The notes under the pieces were generated by a model, which worked only from the letters and a program-made list of their open reading frames with translations, searched no databases and was not told the DNA's origin. Source: Streptomyces capillispiralis (GTDB taxonomy: Bacteria; Actinomycetota; Actinomycetes; Streptomycetales; Streptomycetaceae). Taken from it: a stretch of DNA of 64,000 nucleotides. Positions 57,458-64,000 of this stretch are shown piece after piece. Within the stretch, counting starts at the first letter, position 1. Every line of letters starts with the position of its first letter. The translations under genes and the position numbers were made by a program. Where the stretch lies: NCBI RefSeq assembly GCF_007829875.1, contig NZ_VIWV01000001.1:8072001-8136000 (forward strand), in the 5' to 3' direction.

Positions 57458-58231
57458 ATGTCTGCAAGAGCACTCGAGGAAAAGGTCGCACTGGTCACCG
57501 GCGGCAGCCGGGGCATCGGCCGGGCGATCGCGAAGCGGCTCGCCCAGGACGGCGCCGCCGTCGGCGTCACCTACGCCCGCGACGAGACGGCGGCGAGCGA
57601 GACCGTCGAAAACATCCGCAAGAACGGAGGACGGGCCTTCGCACTCCAGGCGGGGCTGGGCAAACGCGGCGACGCGGCCCGCCTCTGGGCCGCCTTCGAC
57701 GCCGCGGGCACGGAGCACGTGCCCGACGGGAAGCTCGACATCATCGTCAACAACGTCGGCATCGGGGATTTCGCATCCCTGGAGTCGTTGACCGAGGACG
57801 CCTTCGACAAGGTCTTCGCCGTGAACGTGCGTGCACCGTTCTTCGTCACGCAGCAGGGACTGCCGCGCCTGCGCGACGGGGGCCGGATCATCAACATCTC
57901 CAGCTCCGTGGCCCGCCTGGCCACGCCGGGAATGATCGCCTACGGCGCCACCAAGGGAGCCCTGGACAACTTCAGTCTCGCCCTCGCCAAGGAGCTGGGC
58001 CCCCGGAGCATCACGGTCAACTCGGTGGCCCCCGGAACCGTCCTCACCGACGCCAGCGCGGCCACCCTGCTGGGCGATCCGCATGCCGAGGCGCAAGCGG
58101 CGTCTCTTGCCGCCCTCGGCCGGATCGGGCGGCCGGAAGACATGGCCGACATCGTGGCCTTCCTCGCCTCCGACGACGCACGCTGGGTAACCGGCCAGGT
58201 CATCGACGCAACGGGAGGCATGGCCCTCTGA
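57458..58231 (+). CDS. Short-chain dehydrogenase/reductase (SDR)
   Basis: A 257-residue classical SDR: VALVTGGSRGIGRAIAKRLA, IIVNNVG, catalytic NISSSVARLA and YGATKGAL, SVAPGTVLTD, and the end WVTGQVIDATGGMAL. ATG 57458 (with a distant ggagg) or ATG 57434 may start it. It follows the 134-residue protein in the operon controlled by the divergent LuxR regulator. Substrate unknown. Confidence 0.87.
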   Translation: MSARALEEKVALVTGGSRGIGRAIAKRLAQDGAAVGVTYARDETAASETVENIRKNGGRAFALQAGLGKRGDAARLWAAFDAAGTEHVPDGKLDIIVNNVGIGDFASLESLTEDAFDKVFAVNVRAPFFVTQQGLPRLRDGGRIINISSSVARLATPGMIAYGATKGALDNFSLALAKELGPRSITVNSVAPGTVLTDASAATLLGDPHAEAQAASLAALGRIGRPEDMADIVAFLASDDARWVTGQVIDATGGMAL

Positions 58232-58436
58232 CGTGCTTTTACTGTAACGAATCCTATCGAAGGGCGGGGCTTCTCAGCCGTCGCCATCAGATGATGCTCC
58301 AGGCCAGGCTGAGGAAAGCTCCGCGGATGCCGTCGCGGATCTCCCAGCGGATGCTGTCGGCGTACGGGCTTTTCTGGCCCCGGCAAGATTTCCGTGAAGC
58401 CGGGGTGTGCCACCGTGCGCCGGTGACAGTCCGTCA

Positions 58437-58760
58437 CGGGTAGCGGCGTCGGAGGTGGGCCATGAGGATGACGCGTTGGCGAAGGAGCGGGACTCCCGCT
58501 CTTCCCGCCATGATCCGCTTCTGGAGCTTCAGGTCCGTGATCCGGCCTTCGCTGACACCGGAGTCGAACAGGGTGGTGATCCCCTGCACGACCGCGGGCT
58601 GGTCCTCATGGAGGGCCTTGCCCAGGCCGGCCAGGGCTGGGAGGCGGGGAGGCCGCGAGTTGCTCCAGCCACCTCTGCAGCGGGGCGGCATCGCGGGCGT
58701 CGAGCATGGCAGCGAACTGCCGTACCAGGTCGTGGGTGCGGTCCAGGCCCAGACCGAACA
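58437..58760 (-). pseudogene. ISL3-type transposase C-terminal relic
   Basis: Reads FGLGLDRTHDLVRQFAAMLD, then after a frameshift LHEDQPAVVQGITTLFDSGV and LKLQKRIMAGRAGVPLLRQR, ending in the family tail HLRRRYP. The end of ISL3 transposases. It abuts an ISKra4 relic on the other strand at about 58760. Confidence 0.75.
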
Positions 58761-58761
58761 C

Positions 58762-59085
58762 CTACCCGCCACCCGGCGCGACGCCGTCACCACCTGCGCC
58801 CGCTACCTCACCGGCCACCGCGACCAGCTTCACTACGACACCGCCCTGAAGAACGGCTGGCCGATCGCCACCGGCGCCGTCGAAGGCGCCTGCCGGCATG
58901 TGATCGCCGACCGCCTCGACATCACCGGCGCCCGCTGGGGACTCGTCGGCGCCGAAGCCGTCCTGCAACTCCGCGCACTGATCACGAACGGCGATTTCGA
59001 GGACTACTGGATCTTCCACGCGGCCCGCGAGCACCAACGTCTCTACCCCGGTCCCGACCAGCAGAAGTACAGCCTCACCGCTTGA
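58762..59085 (+). pseudogene. ISKra4-type transposase C-terminal relic
   Basis: A start-less frame reads YDTALKNGWPIATGAVEGAC, RHVIADRLDITGARWGLVGA and EDYWIFHAAREHQRLYPG before its stop. This is the final catalytic region of ISKra4 transposases. It is fused head-to-head with the ISL3 relic and lies 25 bases before the truncated cas6e. Confidence 0.75.
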
Positions 59086-59109
59086 TCCCTGCCATCACTT
59101 CAAAGGATC

Positions 59110-59458
59110 CGCACCCAAACGGGAACGGCTCTCCCTGGAAGAGAAGGGCAAGCGAGGACGGATCGTGCCGCTCTCCGGCGCCGACGCCGACCAGTGGTGG
59201 CTCCGCCGGGCCACCGAAGCCGGCCTCGACCTCCACGTCCTGACCCCCACCAGCATGGAACCGGCCCGCCCCCGCGGCCGGGACGCCCCCCACATGCGGC
59301 ACAGCCTGCTCCGTTACGACGGCACCGCCACCGTCACCGACCCCGACGCACTCAAAGACGCCGTCATCCACGGCATCGGACGCGGCAAACCCTACGGCGC
59401 AGGCCTGCTCAGCCTCGCGCCCCAACAACCGCGTGAGCACGCCACGCCGGGGCGGTGA
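59110..59458 (+). pseudogene. cas6e: cas6e, N-terminally truncated (type I-E crRNA endoribonuclease)
   Basis: About 115 codons without a start, reading RLSLEEKGKRGRIVPLSGAD, then DADQWWLRRATEAGLDLHVL and ATVTDPDALKDAVIHGIGRG, ending GAGLLSLAP. This is the second ferredoxin-like domain and G-rich C-terminal loop of Cas6e/Cse3, which cuts type I-E repeats. The first domain, with the catalytic Tyr/His, is missing; transposase relics replace it. cas1 overlaps its 3' end. Confidence 0.8.
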
Positions 59459-60416
59459 TGCGCGCAGGCGCCTGGCCGCCCCCACCCTGGCCATGCTTCC
59501 TCGCGTCGCGGACTCCCTGTCCTTCCTCTATCTGGACATGGTCCGCGTAGTGCAGGACGACACCGGAGTGTGCGCGCAGATCCAGGTCGACGAACACCGC
59601 ACCGACCTCGTCTACATCCCCACAACCGCCCTGTCCTGCCTGCTCCTGGGACCGGGCGTGTCCATCACCACCCCGGCCCTGACCACCCTCGCCCGCGACG
59701 GCACCAGCGTCGTCTGTGTCGGAGCGGGCGGCGTCCGCGCCTACGCCGGCATCCTCCCGGACTCCCTCACCACCCACTGGCTCGAACAACAGGTCGCGAC
59801 GTGGGCCGACCCTGCGCGCCGCCTCGAGGTCGCCGTCCGCATGTACCGGATGCGCTTCAAAGACGCCGACCTACCGGCCGCCGTCACCCTGGACCAGCTC
59901 CGCGGCATGGAAGGCCAGCGCATGAAGGCCTTCTACAAAATCCTCGCGCACCAGCACGGCATCGGACGCTTCCGCCGCAACTACCGGCCCGACCAATGGG
60001 ACACCCAGGACCCCGTCAACCTCGCCCTGTCCGCCGCCAACACCTGCCTGTACGGCGTCGTCCACGCCGCCCTCCCCGCCCTCGGCTACGTCCACACCGG
60101 CACCCAGCACGCCTTCGTCTACGACATCGCCGACCTCTACAAAGCCGACATCACCCTCCCCCTCGCCCTCCACAACTCCCACAACCCCGAACAGGAAGCA
60201 CGCCGCCGCTTCCGCGAAGACCTCCGACTCCTACGCCTCCTGCCCCGCATCGTCCAGGACGTCCAGTCCCTCCTGACCCCGCCCCACACGACCACAGCCG
60301 ACGACGGCACCGACGAAGAACACTCCGAACGGCGTGACGCGCGCATGGTCCACCTCTGGGACCCCAAAACCGGAGTACTCCCCGCAGGCGTCAACTACGC
60401 CAAGGGAGACAACTGA
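59433..60416 (+). CDS. cas1e: Cas1, type I-E CRISPR integrase
   Basis: A 327-residue protein from GTG, overlapping the cas6e frame. The N-terminal domain [19 protein letters not shown] and the helical C-terminal domain are complete. Metal-binding residues are visible: Glu in [20 protein letters not shown], His in [17 protein letters not shown] and Asp in the same stretch. With Cas2 it inserts new spacers next to the leader. Its stop overlaps the cas2 start by one base. Confidence 0.9.
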   Translation: MSTPRRGGDARRRLAAPTLAMLPRVADSLSFLYLDMVRVVQDDTGVCAQIQVDEHRTDLVYIPTTALSCLLLGPGVSITTPALTTLARDGTSVVCVGAGGVRAYAGILPDSLTTHWLEQQVATWADPARRLEVAVRMYRMRFKDADLPAAVTLDQLRGMEGQRMKAFYKILAHQHGIGRFRRNYRPDQWDTQDPVNLALSAANTCLYGVVHAALPALGYVHTGTQHAFVYDIADLYKADITLPLALHNSHNPEQEARRRFREDLRLLRLLPRIVQDVQSLLTPPHTTTADDGTDEEHSERRDARMVHLWDPKTGVLPAGVNYAKGDN

Positions 60417-60784
60417 TGCCCGCCATGATCGTCATCGCCACCACCGCGGTCCCCGACCACCTACGCGGTGCCCTCAGCCGATGGACCAGCGAAGTAGTAC
60501 CCGGCATCTTCGTCGGCAGCGTCTCAGCCCGCGTCCGCGACGAACTCTGGCACACCGTCACCGAAGTCGTGGGCAACGGCGCAGCCCTCCTCATCCACCC
60601 CGCCCCCACGGAACAGGGCTACGCCATCCGCACCGCGGGAACCCGCCGCCGGGTCCCTGTCGATTTCGACGGCCTTACCCTGATCCGTATGACCGCCGCA
60701 TCGAAGGTAAAGGAAAATGTAAACCCTCTCTTAAAGTGCAGGTCAGAAAGCGTCCTCCCCGCCGACGCGGGGGTGTTCCGCTAA
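60416..60784 (+). CDS. cas2e: Cas2, type I-E, reading through leader and repeat
   Basis: The first 85 residues are a normal Cas2e: [53 protein letters not shown] and a final [11 protein letters not shown]. Type I-E Cas2 proteins usually end a few residues after DGL-L. Here no stop occurs: the frame runs about 30 more codons through the AT-rich leader and the whole first CRISPR repeat, ending FR at 60784. The extension may be a recent loss of the natural stop and may or may not harm function. Confidence 0.87.
   Translation: MPAMIVIATTAVPDHLRGALSRWTSEVVPGIFVGSVSARVRDELWHTVTEVVGNGAALLIHPAPTEQGYAIRTAGTRRRVPVDFDGLTLIRMTAASKVKENVNPLLKCRSESVLPADAGVFR
60704..60751 (+). promoter_or_regulatory. CRISPR leader (3' part)
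   Basis: An AT-rich tract in an otherwise very GC-rich window, with ggtaaaggaaaatgtaaacc and ending caggtcagaaagc directly before the repeat. This is the usual look of type I-E leaders in Streptomyces. Confidence 0.6.
60752..60780 (+). CRISPR. Single type I-E CRISPR repeat (no spacers)
   Basis: 29 bases starting gtcctccccgc and ending gggggtgttccg, with the ccccgc/gcgggg stem of type I-E repeats. No second copy was found downstream, so the array consists of leader plus one repeat and has no spacer. Confidence 0.7.
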
Positions 60785-61105
60785 GAGGTCACGCGGAGCG
60801 GCGGGTAAGTTCTGGTCCGAGGGCGCTGGCTCGGTCGGGCGTGACGGGGGACAGGGGCTGGGTGTGGTGCGGCGGTGGTTGGTGGGTCTGCGGCGGAGTG
60901 ACGTCAAGGGATCACTTGCCGTCGGCTCCGGTAGCATCGGCGACGTGTCTGGTGCTTCGTGCGCGGCTTGTGCCGCGGTGACGAGGACGCTCCGCTAGCG
61001 GCGGGGCGTTCGTCTCACTTCTGTTGAACGTTCTGCCGCTGCGTGGTTGAACCGGAGCGGCACGTTCGTGCTGCTCGGAACTTCTTCTGGGCAACGGAGC
61101 ATTCG

Positions 61106-62521
61106 GTGTTTTCAGGCATTCTCTCTTCGCGCCGGGATGGCTCGTCCCCGGTGCGCGCGTGGCTGGTGCTGTGCTGCATGGCCATGCTGCAGTTCTTCAT
61201 CGCGGTTGACGTGACCGTGGTCAACGTCGCCCTGCCCTCGATCGGCGCCGACTTCGGGGTCGACGGTCACGCACTGACCTGGGTCGTGGTCGGGTACACG
61301 ATCACCGGCGGCGGGCTGCTGATGCTCGGCGGCCGGCTGGGCGACGTGCTCGGCAGGCGCCGCATCCTTCTGCTTGGCACCACGCTCTTCGGTGCCGCGT
61401 CCTTGCTGGCCGGGCTCGCGCCGTCCTTCGCCGTGCTGGTGACAGCCCGGCTGCTGCAGGGTGCCGGGGAAGCGATCGCGCTTCCGGCGGCGATGGCGGT
61501 GATCGTGCTCATGTTCCCCGAGGGGCCGCGCAGGTCGCGGGCGCTGAGCGTGTGGGCGGCCGTCGCGAGCTGTGGCCTCGTCCTCGGGTTCGTGGTCTCC
61601 GGAATCATCACCGAGCTGCTCGGCTGGCGGTGGATCTTCCTGGTGTCCGTGCCGTTCATCCTGGTCGTGCTCGCTGCTGCGGCCCTTCTCGTGCCGAGCG
61701 AACGGCCCGCCGGGCCCGCACCTTTGGACCTTCCCGGTTCGCTCCTGCTGGTCGCGGCTCCGCTGCTGTTCACCCTCGGCGTCATCGAGGCGGGAGAGGC
61801 GGACAGCACGCTGCCCTGGCTGCCGCCGGCGGCGCTGGTCGGCGCGGTGGCAGCCGGAGTTCTGTTCGTCAGGGTCGAGCGCCGTTCACGGAACCCGCTC
61901 GTGCCGCTGCGGTTCTTCCGCAACCGGCCGCGCGTCCTGGCCAACCTCGCCACCGCTCTGCTGAGCGCGGCACTGTCCACCTCGTTCCTGCTGTTCACCT
62001 ACTACCTACAGGACCGGTCGGGCGCCGGCCCGCTCCAGTCCGGTCTGACGATGCTGCCCCTGGCGGTGTCCCTGATCGCGGCCTCGGTGCTGGTTCCCCG
62101 GCTGCTCGGACGGTGGGGTGCCCGGGCCTGTGTCCTGGCCGGCATCGGCTTCACCGCGCTGGCGATGGCAGCCATCGCCCTGGTCTCCTCCCTCGGTGCC
62201 ACCAGTCCGACGATGATTCCGGCCATGGTGCTCATCGCGGCCGGGATGGGGTTCGGGATCGTCGGGCTGCAGTACGTCGCGGTGACCGGCGTGACCGAGG
62301 ACGACGCCGGCATCGCCTCCGGCGTCCAGCGAGCCGCCGACCAGCTGGGCGGTTCCACCGGTGTCACGCTCTACGTCGGCACCGGGTTCGCTCCCATCCT
62401 GGACGGCACCGACCCGTTCCTCGTCAGTAGCTTTCTGGCCGTCGCCGGGCTCGCCGCGGCCGGGTACGTCGCCTGGCGGATCTCCCTGCCCGCCGCGGTG
62501 ACGGAGGAAACGCTCGGGTGA
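61106..62521 (+). CDS. MFS efflux transporter, DHA2 type
   Basis: About 471 residues from GTG 61106 (ggag six bases upstream; an earlier in-frame GTG at 61043 lacks one). Fourteen helices; TM1 has MLQFFIAVDVTVVNVALPSI, loop 2-3 GGRLGDVLGRRRILLLGTTL, and the antiporter motif VASCGLVLGFVVSGIITELL. It matches EmrB/QacA-like multidrug exporters. It is monocistronic and followed by a 14-bp-stem terminator. Confidence 0.87.
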   Translation: MFSGILSSRRDGSSPVRAWLVLCCMAMLQFFIAVDVTVVNVALPSIGADFGVDGHALTWVVVGYTITGGGLLMLGGRLGDVLGRRRILLLGTTLFGAASLLAGLAPSFAVLVTARLLQGAGEAIALPAAMAVIVLMFPEGPRRSRALSVWAAVASCGLVLGFVVSGIITELLGWRWIFLVSVPFILVVLAAAALLVPSERPAGPAPLDLPGSLLLVAAPLLFTLGVIEAGEADSTLPWLPPAALVGAVAAGVLFVRVERRSRNPLVPLRFFRNRPRVLANLATALLSAALSTSFLLFTYYLQDRSGAGPLQSGLTMLPLAVSLIAASVLVPRLLGRWGARACVLAGIGFTALAMAAIALVSSLGATSPTMIPAMVLIAAGMGFGIVGLQYVAVTGVTEDDAGIASGVQRAADQLGGSTGVTLYVGTGFAPILDGTDPFLVSSFLAVAGLAAAGYVAWRISLPAAVTEETLG

Positions 62522-62528
62522 TCTTGGG

Positions 62529-62570
62529 CAGGGCTGCGCCCGGCCGGACCGCCGGACGGGCGCAGCCCTG
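62529..62570 (+). terminator. Terminator after the MFS gene
   Basis: A 14-bp perfect stem, 62529-62542 with 62557-62570, eight bases after the stop. Confidence 0.75.
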
Positions 62571-62614
62571 GAAACAACACGTCCACGATCACCACCGGTC
62601 AAGCGGAAGGTCAC

Positions 62615-63452
62615 GTGCCCGTCCTGCCTTCCTCCATCACCGACCCTCTGTGGGGCGGTTCCACGCGCTGATCCCGCGCCGCCAGGTCGCTCATCCGCTG
62701 GGCTGTCATCGGCCCCGCGTCCCGGACAGGGTCGTGTTCGACAAGCTCCTGGCCCGGCTCGTGCTGGACGGCACCTACCAGCAGCACGTCGACCACCGGG
62801 TCTCCGCGACCACGCTGCGGTCCCGGCGGGACGAGTGGATCGCCGCGGGAGTTTCGAAGCCTTGCACCAGGCCGCGCTGGAGGCCTATGTCCAGGCCATC
62901 GGCCTGGACCTGGATGACCTCGCCGTGGACGGGTGCATCGTGAAAGCCCCCGGCGGCGGGGAGAACACCGGCCCCTCGCCTGTGGACCGCGGGAAATCGG
63001 GGACCAAACGGTCGCTGCTGGTCGAAGGCGGCGGGCTCCCGATCGGGTGCGCGCTTTCCGGTGCCAACCGGCACGACTCGCCGCTGTTACGCCCCACCTT
63101 GGAGACTCTTGGGCGCTTCGGCTTCCATCTGCCCGACCGGATCACGATGCACCTGGACCCGGGCTACGACCCGCGCGTGACCCGCAACCTGCTGACCGAG
63201 CTGGGCTGTGGATGGCGGATCACCCCAAAGGGCGCGTTCCTGCCGATCAACCACACCCGCCGGTGGGTTGTCGAACGGACGAACTCCTGGCACACACGGG
63301 GCTTCAAGTCGCTGGCGATCGTCACGGACCGGCGTGCGGTGGTGCAGGCCGCGTGGGTGGCGCTCGCCAGTGCGGTCATCGTGATCCGGCGCCTGATCCG
63401 CAAGGCATGGACGGCCTACCGATGGGACACACGGACCGCCCGACGCCCGTGA
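62615..63452 (+). pseudogene. IS5-type transposase with two frameshifts
   Basis: The protein can be read across three frames: PVLPSSITDPLWG, then FHALIPRRQVAHPLGCHRPR and SATTLRSRRDEWIAAGV, then FEALHQAALEAYVQAIGLDL, DDLAVDGCIVKAPGGGENTG, RRWVVERTNSWHTRGFKSLA. The DDE residues are in the last, intact 200-codon part (Asp in LAVDGCI, Asp in MHLDPGYD, Glu in VVERTNSW). Frame changes lie near 62660 and 62850. Terminal repeats were not identified. Confidence 0.8.
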
Positions 63453-63469
63453 CCTATCCGCGCGAACTC

Positions 63470-63697
63470 TTAGGTAAGGGCATCGTTGTGATGCCCGGTG
63501 ACGACCCATCCCTCCACGTCCTTGAGGGCGATCACCCCAAAGTCTCCTGCCGAAGATCCGGCATGCGCCGGCCGAACCTCGGGGAGGCGCTCCACGCCCT
63601 CCGCGAACAGCCCTCCGCGCGGGGCGGGCGCATCCAGTCGGGCAGTGCGGTCATGGCTTTCGCCGTACCGGTACGTCGGGTCCGAAAGGCGGCGCAC
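63470..63697 (-). CDS. Hypothetical 75-aa protein, possibly truncated
   Basis: Starts 12 bases after the stop of the upstream minus-strand gene, suggesting an operon. The sequence (RTARLDAPAPRGGLFAEGVE; SSAGDFGVIALKDVEGWVVT) has normal codon use, but the last codons run into the end of the IS5 relic, so its natural 3' end is probably lost. Family unknown. Confidence 0.4.
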   Translation of the reverse strand: MRRLSDPTYRYGESHDRTARLDAPAPRGGLFAEGVERLPEVRPAHAGSSAGDFGVIALKDVEGWVVTGHHNDALT

Positions 63698-63709
63698 GGC
63701 GGGGCTGTC

Positions 63710-64000
63710 CTACTCGGCCGGCAGACGGAGCATCGGTTTGAAGGCCGCGTCCTCCTCGCCCTCGACCGAAGGGAGGAAGCCGTCCGGGACGGTGCGGGCC
63801 GCCGTGGTGAGGAGGCGGGCCAGGACCTCGGCCTCGGTGGCCGGGGGGAGGCGGAGGGCGGCGAGGAGGCGGTCGCGGACCTCGGGGTGGTCCGGGTTGT
63901 CCTCAAGGTAGTCGGCGTTGAGCGCGGGGGAACGGAAGCCGGCCAGGGCGTCGTGCCAGGAGGGGAGGACGATGGCCAGGGTCAGGGCCTCGGCGAGGGA
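63710..64000 (-). CDS. Hypothetical protein, C-terminal part (runs off window)
   Basis: A start-less minus-strand frame with strong codon bias reads LAEALTLAIVLPSWHDALAG, FRSPALNADYLEDNPDHPEV, LLAALRLPPATEAEVLARLL and stops at 63710-63712. Soluble and helical; no family recognised. Confidence 0.55.
   Translation of the reverse strand, partial: SLAEALTLAIVLPSWHDALAGFRSPALNADYLEDNPDHPEVRDRLLAALRLPPATEAEVLARLLTTAARTVPDGFLPSVEGEEDAAFKPMLRLPAE

Noticed and set aside
60781-61042. Further CRISPR repeats downstream of the single repeat
   Set aside because: I looked for the ccccgc/gcgggg core with correct flanks and found none; other GC palindromes here do not match.

Overview
The window looks like an accessory stretch of a Streptomyces chromosome. 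GC content is very high, GTG starts are common, ribosome sites are GGAGG-like, and the protein families are typical of the genus (DUF5302, Imm49, a nourseothricin-type acetyltransferase, TetR/MerR/LysR/IclR/LuxR regulators beside exporters and oxidoreductases). Insertion-sequence debris is dense: fragments of IS5, IS6, IS256, IS630, IS1380, ISL3 and ISKra4 type, plus a relaxase remnant. Many host genes are truncated or frameshifted, which fits a chromosome arm or an old integrative-element landing zone. All functions are inferred from reading the sequence; no database search was run.

Layout. 0-8.5 kb: end of a GH16 glycosidase, two GNAT acetyltransferases, a membrane protein, an initiator tRNA-Met with its own hairpin terminator, an orphan Imm49-type immunity protein, and a divergent SDR/NTF2-like pair facing a MerR regulator across a palindromic operator. 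8.5-18 kb: redox and efflux genes. These are a P450 relic, a flavin amine oxidase, a decayed MFS gene, a TetR regulator and a FAD monooxygenase, whose two oxidoreductase promoters share one palindrome. A self-contained TetR-MFS operon and a frameshifted P450-like gene without the haem cysteine follow. 18-25 kb: a streptothricin-type acetyltransferase, a methyltransferase, and an MFS exporter divergent from a LysR regulator, separated by nested IS fragments.

25.5-28.1 kb: the strongest candidate for an undescribed system. It is a small RiPP-like cassette with a 68-aa precursor (three Cys in Asn-led units at its C-terminus), a radical SAM enzyme with a reduced SPASM region, and a helical repeat-like protein. 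28-34 kb: DoxX, a TetR/SDR pair, an alpha/beta hydrolase. 32.6-38.4 kb: a three-gene minus-strand operon of a large repeat-CHAT protease, a four-helix membrane protein and a frameshifted third gene, resembling a conflict or cell-death module. 39.9-48.3 kb: one giant single-module polyketide synthase with its own acyl-AMP ligase loading domain (AL-ACP-KS-AT-DH-KR-ACP-TE).

48-59 kb: a hydrolase/IclR pair, relaxase and transposase relics, a GH18 chitinase fragment, a chimeric IS1380/IS5 transposase ORF, an S1-type protease homologue whose catalytic serine is aspartate, an IS630 deletion derivative with intact ends, and a LuxR regulator facing a small protein and an SDR. 59.1-60.8 kb: an orphan type I-E CRISPR adaptation module (truncated cas6e, cas1, cas2, leader and one repeat, no Cascade or cas3), bordered by transposase relics. 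61-64 kb: an MFS exporter with terminator, a frameshifted IS5 element, and the end of an unknown gene.
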